From positions 41,626,784-41,690,783 of the forward strand of contig OX457050.1 in assembly GCA_949752735.1 (NCBI GenBank): a stretch of DNA of 64,000 bases, read 5' to 3'. Below, in pieces: positions 45,926 to 56,840 of this stretch; position 1 is the stretch's first letter; each line of letters starts with the position of its first letter. The stretch comes from Lumbricus terrestris. Its lineage: Eukaryota > Annelida > Clitellata > Crassiclitellata > Lumbricidae. The notes under the pieces were generated by a model. It saw only the letters and a list, made by a program, of their open reading frames with translations, did no database searches and was not told the origin of the DNA. Both the position numbers and the translations under genes were made by a program.

Positions 45926-46139
45926 AAGCGAGTTCACCATCTCAGTGACCTTTCGCGTGCGCATGCGCAGTATTCAAGGTCAATGCTACAATAGATGGTG
46001 TATATACCTAAAGTTCGGAAAATTGATGACTCGCGCATTGCGAATTTGCAATCTTTACATAATTCAACATCGATTGTAGCACTGACCTTGACTACTGCGC
46101 ACGCGCAAGCGAAAGGTCACTGAGATGGTGAACTCGCTT
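45926..46139. mobile_element. MITE with about 70 bp inverted repeats
   Basis: AAGCGAGTTCACCATCTCAG at the left is mirrored by CTGAGATGGTGAACTCGCTT at the right. The match continues with small gaps for about 70 bases (gtgacctttcgc, tgcgca, aaggtca). It is 214 bp in total. The target duplication is unclear. Confidence 0.85.
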
Positions 46140-46432
46140 ACGATGACCGCCACAAGCAATCTTACCTGCTACGCCATGCCAAATTCGATGTTGTGATGAG
46201 TCAGTGGGAAGAATCGGCGATCTGTCTTAATTAATAGTAATAGAATAGTAATTATTCAAGAGGACTGCAGAACGGTTGTCGATAGAAGTTTGAGTAGAAT
46301 GATCTGCACAAGCGCGGTGAAGCATTAGGATGAATTTCAGATGAAAGAGGAGCGGGTTGAACGGTGACTGATATTAGCCTGCATCATTAGACGTAAAATT
46401 ATTAGGTATCCATGCCTAAGTACATTTACGGT
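46140..46432. other. spacer, nothing recognised
   Basis: No supported feature. Confidence 0.4.
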
Positions 46433-46441
46433 GTTTATTAC

Positions 46442-47075
46442 GGTTCCACGACAACTGGTCTACCGACAACTCGTCTCCGGACAATTGGTCTAACGACAAC
46501 TGGACTACAGACGAATAGTATTGATGAAATAGAAGCTGGATTTGTGAAAAAGTTTTTTTTAGCTTGAATGGAAGCTGGATTGATGATTTTATTCATGTAT
46601 TTCGACATGCTTCCAGCTTCTACTTCAGATCTAAAAATGCCTTCATCCAGCTTCTATTTCTCACCCGTTATTTTCGTCAATCCGGTTTCTATTTCAGATA
46701 TGAAAAATACCCTCATCCAGCTTCCATTACTTAAGCGTTTTTTCATCAATCCAGCTTCTATTTCAGATCAAGAAATACTTTCATCCAGCTTTTATTTCTC
46801 ATACGCTATTTTCATCAATCCAGCTTCTGTTTCAGATCAAGAAATTCTTTCATCCAGCTTTTATTTCTCATACGCTATTTTCGTCAATCCAGCTTCTATT
46901 TCACCTGTAAAATAGCCATCATCCAGATTCCATTTCTCTTGCGTTTTTTCATCAATCCAACCTCCATTTCACCTGTAAAAACTTTCATCCAGCTTCCATT
47001 TCTCAAGCGCTGGATCAGTTGTCTGTAGACCAGTTGTCGTAGACGAATTGTCGTTAGACGAGTTGTCGTGACACC
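46442..47075. mobile_element. foldback element, GACAACTGGTCTAC family (copy 2)
   Basis: A 634 bp element. The left end GGTTCCACGACAACTGGTC and the inverted right end (GGTGTCACGACAACTCG) enclose an array of 'tcatccagcttctatttc(a/t)' units. A perfect 9 bp duplication GTTTATTAC lies at 46433-46441 and 47076-47084. It is nearly the mirror image of the 48222 copy, but the separate duplications show two independent insertions. Confidence 0.95.
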
Positions 47076-47084
47076 GTTTATTAC

Positions 47085-48212
47085 ACCCACCCACAAACAT
47101 ATATATATATATATATATGTGCGGTGCGTTGGCTTCAGGGAGATGGATAGAGATAAAGAGAGCGCGCGAGCGAGACAGAGAAGACAGACAGAGAATAGGA
47201 AGTAATTAGGGGCGTCCATGCACTTCTTTTTTTACCATCTAAGCACTGGGCCCTATGCGTAAAATGGGTAGACCTAAGAAGCCTAACCCCATTCTTTAAC
47301 TCTGTATTAATTTTGAGAAACGATTTAATACCATGCAATTAAAATAATAGTAGTCGTTATATTTATCAGCAAAATGATCTTCTCAATTTGTCTTCATTTA
47401 TATGTATTTTAAATATTTCTATTACAATAAGTCAACAATCTAAACATTGCTTTTAGCACCTTTGCCTGTGACATGTTATGACTGTATGGAGCTTTCCCTG
47501 TCGGAGATTGTGCATCAAAAAGCAAAATCTTGCAGAAAAGGGCCCCACCATTACGGGCGCCCATGGGCCCCCACCACGCTAAATCCGGCCCTGAGTTGCT
47601 AATTAGTGAAGTGCTAAGATTGGAAAGACCTAGTGCCCGGCAGGTTTCAATTGGCACAGAAAATTAAGGGAAAGTAGATATGCCAGTGTCATCGAGCACC
47701 CCCGTTTTACCTGATTCCCAGAAGTGGCATGAGAATTGAAAACCCTGGCGCCCTGTATGTTTCAATATCGTATACAAAATACACGTATGGTTTTTGAACC
47801 ACGCACTATAACTATATGGCTGTAATTGAGATGCATGAAAAGATCTCAGAAGGTAGGGACAATAATTAGGCCTACATTTCTATGGTTCACATTGACAAAC
47901 ATTTAACGAGGGAGTATACATCATAATTATAATTATATCCTAAAATATATACATAAAATACAGGTGTAACCTCTCATGTTCGGCATCTCATACCATGCCA
48001 TATAGTTTATTTTTTTTTATTATAGTCCTACTTTGATATTCCCTTTATACTTACTGTGTGAGCCTATATGTAGGGCCTACCGATCTCACCTAACCATTTT
48101 GATGACCTTGAAGAAGCGAGTTTGCTTACAACAAGGATACACAAACAGCGTATATTAGTTGTGTAAATAAAATCATTTAACTAAATAGAAAATAAAATAT
48201 GAAACCAACAAG
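47085..48212. other. spacer between two foldbacks; single hAT-like end
   Basis: Contains an (AT)n run at 47098-47118 and, at about 47535-47594 on the minus strand, CAGGGCCGGATTTAGCG followed by GGGGGCCCATGGGCGCCCG. This looks like one terminus of a hAT-type element; its partner end was not found. No gene is supported. Confidence 0.45.
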
Positions 48213-48221
48213 GGTCTCTAC

Positions 48222-49074
48222 GGTGTCACGACATCTCGTCTACCGACAATTCGTCTAACGACAACTGGTCTACAGACAACTGATCCAGCGCTTGAGAAAT
48301 GGAAGCTGAATGAAAGTTTTTACAGGTGAAATGAAGGTTGGATTGATGAAAAAACTCAAGAGAAATGAAATCTGGATGATGGCTCTGTTACTGTGACGGG
48401 TCTAGGCGATTGGTCATCGTACATCAATAGGCCACGCCCATCGCCACCCGTCCGAATGCGAACTGGACAGTGGACACGAACACTAGGCATTCGGTATTCA
48501 GGCGGCTCGGAGAATAGGCCAACGTTACTATGTTAGATCTTCTAGCTTACACGTTTCTTGTGCCATAGCTTATCTTATACATGTAGTTTAGTAATAAACG
48601 TAACAGCAACAGTACATTACGCGTCTGCTACACTTACGTTACAGTTACAGGTGAAATAGAAGCTGGATTGACGAAAATAACGTATGAGAAATAAAAGCTG
48701 GATGAAAGAATTTCTTGATCTGAAATAGAAGCTGGATTGATGAAAAAACGCTTAAGTAATGGAAGCTGGATGAGGGTATTTTTTATATCTGAAATAGAAG
48801 CCGGATTGACGAAAATAACGGGTGATATATAGAAGCTGGATGAAGGTATTTTTAGATCTGAAGAAGAAGCTGGATGCATGTCGAAATACATGAATAAATT
48901 CATCAATCCAGCTTCCATTCAAGCTAAAAAAAACTTTTTCACAAATCCAGCTTCTATTTCATCAATACTATTCGTCTGTAGACCAGTTGTCGTTAGACCA
49001 ATTGTCCGGAGACGAGATGTCGGTAGACGAGTTGTCGGTAGACCAGTTGTCGGTAGACCAGTTGTCGTGGAACC
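48222..49074. mobile_element. foldback element, GACAACTGGTCTAC family (copy 3), opposite orientation
   Basis: Left end GGTGTCACGACATCTCG; right end is the inverse of GGTTCCACGACAACTGG. A perfect 9 bp duplication GGTCTCTAC lies at 48213-48221 and 49075-49083. The interior matches copy 2 in reverse, except for a 252 bp solo LTR inserted at 48392. Without that insertion it is about 0.6 kb. Confidence 0.95.
48392..48643. mobile_element. solo LTR, 252 bp
   Basis: Starts TGTGACGGGTC and ends ACGTTACA (the standard TG...CA). It is flanked by exact 5 bp duplications GTTAC (48387-48391, 48644-48648), as LTR-retrotransposon integrases make. A polyadenylation-type AATAAA occurs near 48594. No internal gag or pol is present, so it is the product of LTR-LTR recombination. 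The mirrored 46442 element lacks it and shows the pre-insertion sequence. Confidence 0.9.
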
Positions 49075-49083
49075 GGTCTCTAC

Positions 49084-49504
49084 AGCATTATGGAAGAAAA
49101 AGCACACAAGCATGATATACACACAGACTGCATATCTTGTATATACGAATAAGGTCTTTTAACAAAATAGATCTTCAGTTCTAAAATAATTTTCATTGCC
49201 ATGCTCTCCTATAGTTTATGACATTCTCAAGTTGTCTATGCAATTAAAATAATCGAGAAAAAACAGCCAAATAAATTTTCATCGAACAAAGATAACATGT
49301 CTATTAGAGGCAGATGCCAGAGAGCCCAAAAAGTAGGCTAGCTCTCCTACTTTAGTTGAATAGCTCTATGATTTCATGACAAACATTATCAAACCACACC
49401 ATTCAGCTGTTGGAAATTGTTGCACTTTGTGTCAAATCTATGCGGTAACAGCATTCTAAATGGAAAGTCAAGGAAATTAACTCAGCAAATGTGCTTCAAA
49501 TAGT
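49084..49504. other. spacer, nothing recognised
   Basis: AT-rich, no supported feature. Confidence 0.4.
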
Positions 49505-49630
49505 TCATAATATTATGCCTTTCTGGGGAACATCATTGAAGTCACGATCACGGTGTTCCATGAATTCAGTTTCAATTTCAAACAATTTATCACAGATTCC
49601 ACATCCCAAAAAGATTTCAAAACCAACTGA
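49505..49630 (-). pseudogene. C-terminal tail of a ZNF paralogue
   Basis: Read on the minus strand from 49630, the frame gives SVGFEIFLGCGICDKLFEIE and then TEFMEHRDRDFNDV and stops at 49505. It is clearly the last atypical finger of the local ZNF family (compare GCGICDKVLK and GCGICNELFEME). The final zinc-ligand His is replaced by Asp (H-x3-D). An in-frame stop lies at 49631-49633, and no regular fingers are found on this strand nearby. It is therefore a relic whose finger array is gone. It marks a fifth gene unit in the cluster. Confidence 0.75.
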
Positions 49631-49633
49631 TCA

Positions 49634-50905
49634 ATGTCAATTAACTCAAATTCTTGACGACTGATCTATACAGTGCTCTCTTTTATATTGAATCAAATGA
49701 TTCCTTCTCCTTTGATACCGGAAATCCGGTATTTAAATTATTTCTAAGGTGTTGCATCTTTGTCATGATGTGCTTTTTTCCTCAGTGGAAATCAATTCAT
49801 GCTGATTCTGATGACTTTCGCAATCACCAGACTTCTCAAAATCCTCTAAATTGTCTATATCTATTTTAATGTGGCTGCTCTTATGACATTTTCGTGGTAT
49901 AAGCTTATACCAAATTTCATGCTTGTATCACAAAATGCACAATTCCTTCACATTTTGGTTCCTGGCGGCCCCACTAATTGGAGAATCATTATCTATGTGA
50001 TAAGCCATGCGAAATAGTTTGGGACCGGACTTCGGAGGAGTGCCAGATAGGCCTATTGCTACATCCACAAATCGTAATCTCCAAATTTCTTGCGCGCTAC
50101 TCGAAAGCAACGTCTTATTCACGAGCGCTTTGTCTGGTCAGAAGGGTTGTCCAAAAGATTAACGAAAGGGAAGTCGTTGTCCGCTTTCCAAAGAACCAGA
50201 GGTGGCAGAGTAGGCCTAGCTGTTATTAAGGTGGGTGGCGCGTATGTCGAGAAATAAGTTTGTTCATGAGGCCCTCAAGGCGGGTTTCGAATTAGGCTAT
50301 AGGCTTGTCAATGCACATGAAGATCGAATCATCCTTGGGGACTTCACCCTGACTAATTATTTTGATACAGTTGTATTTTTTGCATATTTTGCATTTATAG
50401 CGCTCACTGAGCTTTTGTGTCTGAAGAGACGAAAGTGATTTTTAATAAAATTTGGGTTATGTTAATGAATAGATAGCCTTTCAGCCGTTTGCACGTGGTT
50501 TCTTCCGACAAATTATTAAAATGACACTGAAACCTCTTTATTAAAACGACGGTGTAAAATTAATAATACCGTCAGTTTAAAAAAATTCGCATCTCAAATA
50601 TTCAATAGATGGCAGAACTATACTTCTCAACCCAGTTTCTATTACCTATAAGTATTCATCCGAATTCGCCCGCCATCTTGCACGAATGGAAGGTAGTTTC
50701 CGATTTCCGTTTAAACATATTTTCTACTATGATAACTTACTGGTCAGCTATTAATTTATGGTTAAACCGTAGTTTAGGTTGCTAAATTATTTGGCCATTT
50801 CCCAAGGTTGCTAAATTATTTGGCCAATTCCCGAGGTTGCTAAATTATTTGGCCATTTTCCTAGGTTGCTGAGGTTGCTAAATATTAGAGTGTAGGACAT
50901 TTCCC
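49634..50905. promoter_or_regulatory. spacer with two ZNF upstream-type blocks
   Basis: On the minus strand at about 50070-50130 the sequence reads 'gcgctcgtgaataag...gctttcgagtagcgcg'. This is the block also seen at 14612-14720, 59855-59930 and 63285-63350. On the plus strand at 50600-50690 stands 'gatggcagaac' with CGCCATCTT at 50671-50679, a full YY1-type core. The two face opposite ways, which suggests divergent ZNF units: the 49.5 kb relic on the minus side, and an unidentified one on the plus side. Four repeats of 'gttgctaaattatttggcca' lie at 50778-50870. Confidence 0.45.
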
Positions 50906-51450
50906 GGTAGAGTTCTACAATGACTCGGTAGACGTTCTAGAATGACTCGGTAGACACCAAGAACTAACGTTGCAGCGTTGTTATCTTTAATAAATCCAAC
51001 TTCTAGTTTGCCGAGAATCCTTTTAATCGATCCAGCTTCTCTTTAGGCAAGAATTTGTTCGATAAATCCCGCTTCTATTTCGTCGGCAAATATTTTTCAT
51101 CCGTTTTTCATTGAAAATTATTGTTCATCAATCCAGCTTCAGAATGACTGCACTAACCTTAAAACTAACCCTAACCGACCCTCACGACGCCTAACCTGAG
51201 CCCTAACCGACCCTCACACGATAAATCCCGCTTCAATTTTGTCAGGAAATATTTTTCATCAAATTTATAAAAAAGTTACTTGGTACCGAGTCATTATAGA
51301 ATATAACCCATTTCCCCCCTGGACAAAACCCCCGGACAAAACCCCCGGGACAAAACCCCCCGGACAATTCCCCCCAGGGTAGGACAATTCCCCCCCCCCT
51401 GTCGAACATATTGCGTGTAAGTGGTATTACTATAAAACGGCGGTTCTAAG
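50888..51450. mobile_element. foldback left arm, GGACATTTCCCCCC family (copy 5), incomplete
   Basis: GAGTGTAGGACATTTCCC at 50888-50905 is interrupted by another foldback. It resumes at 51309 with CATTTCCCCCCTGGACAAAA units and the 'gaacatattgcgtgtaagtggt' segment seen inside other copies. It then meets a GACAACTGGTCTAC arm at about 51452. No right end is present. Confidence 0.8.
50906..51308. mobile_element. foldback element, GGTAGAGTTCTACAATGAC family, complete copy
   Basis: A 403 bp element. Left end GGTAGAGTTCTACAATGACTC (a second GTTCTAGAATGACTCGGTAG copy follows directly); inverted right end GGTTATATTCTATAATGAC. The centre has 'catcaatccagcttc' and 'ctaaccgaccctcac' repeats. An 8 bp duplication CATTTCCC lies at 50898-50905 and 51309-51316. 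It is inserted in the arm of a GGACATTTCC foldback. Confidence 0.85.
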
Positions 51451-51451
51451 T

Positions 51452-51537
51452 GTCTGTAGACCAGTTGTCGTAGACGAATTGTCCGGAGACCACTTGTCGT
51501 TACACGAGTTGTCGGTAGACGAGTTGTCGTGACACCC
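51452..51537. repeat. single foldback arm, GACAACTGGTCTAC family
   Basis: Reads ctgtagaccagttgtcgtag through gttgtcgtgacacc, the right end of the family. No left partner is nearby except through copy 5. Confidence 0.75.
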
Positions 51538-52432
51538 TTCCAATCTACCCATTAAGGAAATAGAGCACAATCCCTAAGGAAATTATGAAGCCTGTGTAAT
51601 GCAGTAACTCGGCTTCCATATCTCGGGAGCCAAAGTACAGATGTAAAGCAAAGTAGGGTTGACGTACTTCCGTCCTACAAATTAGGTTTCCAGATGCTAA
51701 GTAAGGTAGGGCTGACATACTTCCGCCTGGCCGGAGAGCCAGCGCCTATATAGAGAGTCAGTATAATTATGTGCATGGAACCGGTATAGGTGTCTTTTGG
51801 AGAGCAAGGGACCCAGCGTACATGTTATTACATACATCCATAGGTCCATGCAGAGACGACTCACTTCTGAGGCCCGGTAACCAGTGAACGATCTATGTAG
51901 AGCAGGGAACCAGCCTATCTGCACCAGAACTCTTGGTCGCATAACTACTGACAACAACTGCATAAGATGTATCGCATCAATAGAAACACAGGCACGATAA
52001 TTATGCGACTGCAGCTTATTTATTTAGAAGCTATACCAGAAAGAATGAAGTGTGTCATACAAATTACGAAGCTAACAAAACACAAAATATATTTACGATA
52101 CATCTTTCACAAGAAGAAAGCAAACTACTCAAACAATGTAGAATAAGATAATTAATTCTATTAATTTATGTAATGTATCATTTATGCAACAGCAATATGT
52201 AAATAAATTTCATTAAAATAAATAATTATAAGTATGAGTAATTTATGACGTGCATCTTATCTAATTAGAGGTTATAGAAGAAGATAATGAAATGCATGAT
52301 AACTGTCACTAAAGACAACAAAATTCACATGTTCAGGAAACATGTACTGGAAAAAACATAAGTCGCCCTAAGTAGAAAAAGATTACATAATATTCACTGA
52401 CAGCAATGGCAATATACAATAAATAATATGCA
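51538..52432. other. spacer, nothing recognised
   Basis: Contains a local duplication 'agta(a)ggtt/ggctgac(g/a)tacttccg(t/c)c' at 51655 and 51705. No supported gene. Confidence 0.4.
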
Positions 52433-52640
52433 GGGTGGTGTAGGGGTATGTTCGGTACCTTGCAGCCGGAATGTTGCAGGTTCGAATCCATCTCAAGCCA
52501 CCACATAGGAAGTCTGAGCAAGTCATTCACTCACAATTGCTCATACGCTCCAGCATACTTGGATTCAGTCTCTGGAAAAGTAGCCGGGAGCGCCTCTGAG
52601 TAGCATCTTAGAAGGGACACTATAACAAGTGCTCATAATT
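52433..52640 (+). mobile_element. tRNA-derived SINE
   Basis: The head GGGTGGTGTAGGGGTATG fits an RNA polymerase III A box, and GGTTCGAATCC at 52479-52489 is a perfect B box, about 35 bases apart. GGTGG/CCACC ends of the tRNA-like part can pair. A non-tRNA body follows ('gctccagcatacttggattc', 'gccgggagcgcctctgagtag'). The tail is not a clean poly(A), and the 3' end at 52640 is approximate. A functional tRNA gene is unlikely because the anticodon arm does not fold convincingly. Confidence 0.75.
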
Positions 52641-53162
52641 ATACACATACTGAAATGGGCTCAGACAAGGATATAAGCTTACTGTAAATTTATCACATAA
52701 CAAGCATATTTGAAATAATATTAATATTTAACACAAAACTTGTCAGATCTATAGTCGAAATCTAGAATGACTGCTGTGTCTTGAATAGCTGTAGAATAAA
52801 AAGTTCATTCTGCAATTTTAGTTTAACAATAATATAATTGAATGAACACACTATAGTTGACTAAAAGGAAGTACTGTTTGCTTTTCTGCATGAGAATGCC
52901 TGATGTCGACGTATTCTGAACAAAGTGTTACAGTGTAGCTATTTAAGTATGTTGTCTCTCAGAACTTCCATAATAACGCTACCACTGTTTGTACTCTGAC
53001 AGTGCCAGTCTCAAAACTGGTTGAAGGAGAATGGCGACACGAATCATCTTAGATATGACACGTGTGTCACTAAATAGCAACAAGAACTTATATATTAAAC
53101 ATCTATGCATCTTTTTACATGACGCTACAAATGTTTCGATCACAAATACTTGGAATCGTAAT
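52641..53162. other. 3' flank of the minus-strand ZNF pseudogene
   Basis: Similar in parts to 23500-23800: 'gcctgatgtcgacgtattctgaacaaagtgttacagtgtagctatttaagtat' resembles 'gtattctgaacaacgtcgtaaagtgtaattatttaagtat'. This supports segmental duplication. No gene. Confidence 0.5.
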
Positions 53163-54642
53163 TCAGCACAGGTGAGCAGCTAAGTCGTCAGGTGGAGAAA
53201 GTCGATGACTAGCGCAATGCTTCAGATATTCTTTCGCTGTTTCCAGCAATTTGTCACATATACCACATCCAAAGGAGTTCAAAAAAGACGCTTTTATATC
53301 CACAGTCGATCCGAAGTTGCTAATATGCAGATTTTCATCGTCTCTAATTTTCGCTAAAGGACGTGGAAATCCACCAGAATGCGGAAATACGCTGTTTGAG
53401 ACACTTTCATTAGGTTTGTCAATAGCACATGTAGTACTACTTGTGTTGAAATGATCAGATTTTTTAGCAATTACTTCACTTTCCAGTTGAAGATCCTGTG
53501 TCTGTGTTCTTTCATTGACATAATTAAGCTGCTTTGCTAAAGAACTGCTCTTGGTATTAAATTTATTTTGCGCATATTGCTTATCAGTTGCATGAGTTCT
53601 CCTGTGATTCTTTAGACTTCCACTTTGTGTAAATCCTTTATTACAAACCTCACATATGTAAGGCCTTTCTCCTGTGTGAGTTCTCATGTGCTTTTTCAGA
53701 GAACTGGAATTAGCAAACGAATTCTGACAAATTTGGCACATGTATGGCTTATCTCCAGTATGGATTCTCAGATGCACCTTCAAGCCACATTTTTGGGCAA
53801 ATGATTTACGACATATCTGGCAACTATGTGGTTTTTCGCCAGTATGGAAACCTATATGCATTTTAGATAACTACCTGTAGTAAAGGATTTCTGACAAAAC
53901 AGACATATGTATGGTTTCTCCCCAGTATGGGTTCTGATGTGTTTTTCCAGATAATCACGCCTAGTACATAATTTCTGGCAGAACTGACATTTGTAAGATT
54001 TCTCTCCAGTATGTGTTCTTATGTGTGTTTTCAGATTACAACTGAGAGTAAATGATTTCTGACATAACTGACATTTGAATGGTTTCTCCCCAGTATGGGT
54101 TCTTATGTGTTTTTTCAGATCACCACCTCTAGTCCAGAATTTCGGACAGAACTGACATTTGTAAGATTTCTCTCCAGTATGTGTTCTTATGTGTGTTTTC
54201 AGATTACAACCGAGAGTAAATGTTTTCTGACATAACTGACATTTGTATGGTTGATCTCCAGTATGGGTTCTCGTGTGGGTTTTTAGAGCACCAACTTGAG
54301 CAAACGATTTCTGACATAACTGACAATGATGTGGTTTCTTCCCAGTATGGGTTTTCAAGTGTGTTTTCAGTGTGTAGTAAAGGTTTTCTGACATAACTGA
54401 CATTTGTAAGGTTTCTCCCCAGTATGATTCCTCATGTTATGCGTTTTTAGACTACTACCCAGGGTAAATGATATCTGACATAACTGACATTTGTATGGTT
54501 TCTCCCCAGTATGAGTCCTCATGTGTGTTTTCAGATGACCAGCTTGAGTAAATGATTTCTGACATAACTGACATTTGTATGGTTTCTCTCCAACATGGTT
54601 CCTCATGCTTGCGTTTTGATGACAATAAATTATCTTTGACAT
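53163..54642 (-). pseudogene. C2H2 zinc-finger gene with two frameshifts, about 12 fingers
   Basis: Three overlapping minus-strand frames form one gene. 54642-54367 holds two fingers and the start of a third ([11 protein letters not shown]), where a deletion of roughly 8-10 bases ends the frame. 54403-53852 resumes at [13 protein letters not shown] with five fingers and part of a sixth. Near 53865 one missing base (LKCI* instead of LKMHIGFH) breaks it again. 53861-53163 continues with three fingers, a Ser/Lys tail (SSSLAKQLNYVNERTQ) and the intact last finger GCGICDKLLE...HCASH, stop at 53163. The tail is the closest match to the 23.8 kb copy and keeps the Gly codon mutated to TGA there. With two frameshifts a full-length protein cannot be made unless introns hide them, which the even finger spacing argues against. 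Confidence 0.85.
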
Positions 54643-55811
54643 TGCTAGCTTTTACATGGTGTTCTCCAGTATTGTTTTCCAAAAATTATGCACTGTCAAC
54701 TAAAGTATTTCAGTAAATTATGTCCTATACATCTGACATGCGCATGGTTACACTGTAGCATGTTTCCTCATGTGAGTGGCTGGAATTTCACCTTGGTCGT
54801 ATAATTTCCAACGAAATTAATGGTTATTTCACCACAATTGGTTCTTTCTCATCTTTTGTATATCACACAACTGTGCAGATGATTCTTCACATAATTTGGA
54901 TATAAGAAGATTTTAGGCTTTTCTTCGGCACGGGTGGTTTCCGCTTGAAAGCATATCATTACGCATGTGTAGAAAATTGCCTCTTTATCTGATAAATGGA
55001 AGTAAAACTTTTGACATCGTTCGTGGGTCAATAATAATTCCTCCAGAATTTTTTAAAATAAGTTTGTCTCACAGAAAACAATTGTGATTTGTGATGAAAT
55101 ATACAAGGCCTAGAAGCCTTTAAACTTTCGTAGAATTGGACACCCTTGCGTTGTTAATGAAGAAGCCATTGCGACGGAAGAAGAAATAATTGATTATTGT
55201 TAACGTTCCTGGTGAATATTGCAGCTTCAATGTTTTCGAAGAAGATCGTTGAGAGCATGGAATTATGAGACAATTTTATTGACAAGTTATAACCTGATGT
55301 TGCTTGTCATAATGCACTTGAAAAAACCTTCCAGCATCTAATGAAATAAAGCAAAGCAACATGTCATTAATAGATTGTTTCAAAATATAAAAAAGTAATT
55401 TAATTATACTTCATAACAGGAAGCCATTTGTTGTCACCTAAAGACTAGAATGATTCCGTTTCCATTCAATGTAAATATCCATAGTACATATTTCGGCCAA
55501 GTATTCTAAATTTCACCATCCATGATAAAAACTCGGTTAACCTGATCAAAAATTGTTGCTACATGCTATCACATAATAATTTTAGGTAATTTTACAAGTT
55601 CTGAATCATCCCTCTCTCATCTTGAGACAGTTCTATTTGGCCAAGGTTGATTTTTTTTAGCACCAGAGTAGGCCTAGTTCTCTTGGCGCTATATAAATTA
55701 TTATAATGAATTTATAGTTTAACCATGATTGAGATAAAAGTAGAATTTTGCCATGATCTATCTTAAACTGTCGGATTAACCCCCCAAATAGTTGTCTTAC
55801 TGGAAGGTTAT
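54643..55811 (-). other. 5' flank of the minus-strand ZNF pseudogene
   Basis: Parallels 25117-26150 and 28120-28250, for example 'ggacacccttgcgttgttaatg' and 'aaagtagaattttgccatgatct' (28126: 'aaagtagaatttcgccatgatct'). No independent gene. Confidence 0.55.
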
Positions 55812-56329
55812 AAGTGATCGGGGCGCGGACATTACCCCCCCTGGACAAAACCCCCCGGACAACAACCCCCACGGATAATTTCCCCCCTAGGGTAGGACAA
55901 TTCCCCCTGGTAGAACATATGACGTAGAACTGGTTGTGCTATAAAACGCCGGCGCTAAGTATGCAAGTTAAATTGATGAAAAGAATTCTCGCTAAATAGA
56001 AGCCGGATTGATACAAAATAAATTTTACTTAAATGGAAGCTGGATTGATGAAAATGTTATTGCTTAAATTGGAGCTGGATTGATGAAAATATTCTTGTTT
56101 AAATGGGAGCGGGATTGATAAAAATATTCTTGTTTAAATTGGAGTGGGAATGATGAAAATATTCTTGTTTCAATTGGAGCTGGATTGATGAATATATTCT
56201 TGTTTAAATTGGAGCGGGATTGATGAAAATATGGTAATCCTACAGTTTAGGTGCTTTTATAATTTTGCATTGCTTTCTCCAACACTAGTCTTTGGTCGCT
56301 GTTTTGGCGCGAGAATATGTTTTTCATTT

Positions 56330-56755
56330 ATAGCCAGCCTCTATTTCTCCCGCGTTATTTTCGTCAATCCAGGTTCTTTTTAAGCAATAACACACCATCA
56401 TGCTTCCAGTGTTAATGTGTTATTTTCGTCAATCCAGCTTCTGTGTCAGGTATAAAAACATCTCTATTCTGCTTCTATTTTTTAAGCGTCTTCTTCGTTC
56501 ATCCAGCTTCGATTTCACCTAATATCTCCATCATCCAACTTCCATTTTAAAAGCTTTTTATCATTCATCCAGCTTCTATTTAAAATATAGAAAACCTTCA
56601 TCCAGCTTCCATGTCTTAAGCTTTTTATCATTCATCCAGCTTCCATTTCCTAAGAGTTTTATCATTCATCCAGCTTCTGTTTCAGATCAGTTAAAACATT
56701 AATCCAGCTTCTTTACTCATGCGTTTTTCATTAATCCAGCTTCTATTTCAGCTTT
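56330..56755. repeat. CATCCAGCTTC-type array inside the 56.2 kb element
   Basis: About 15 irregular units of 'tcatccagcttctatttc', the same motif as in all other foldbacks of the window. Confidence 0.85.
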
Positions 56756-56840
56756 CTTTTATAGTTCAAAGGGGAAAACATTTTCAATGTCTTCCTTCAA
56801 CTATCCCGTATCATCATCATCATCATTGCGGTCCATGGGC

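Noticed and set aside
46442..49074. One single 2.6 kb foldback element.
   Set aside because: Each half has its own complete ends and its own 9 bp duplication, so there are two elements.
52433..52505. A functional tRNA gene.
   Set aside because: A and B boxes are good, but no convincing anticodon arm forms and a SINE body follows directly.
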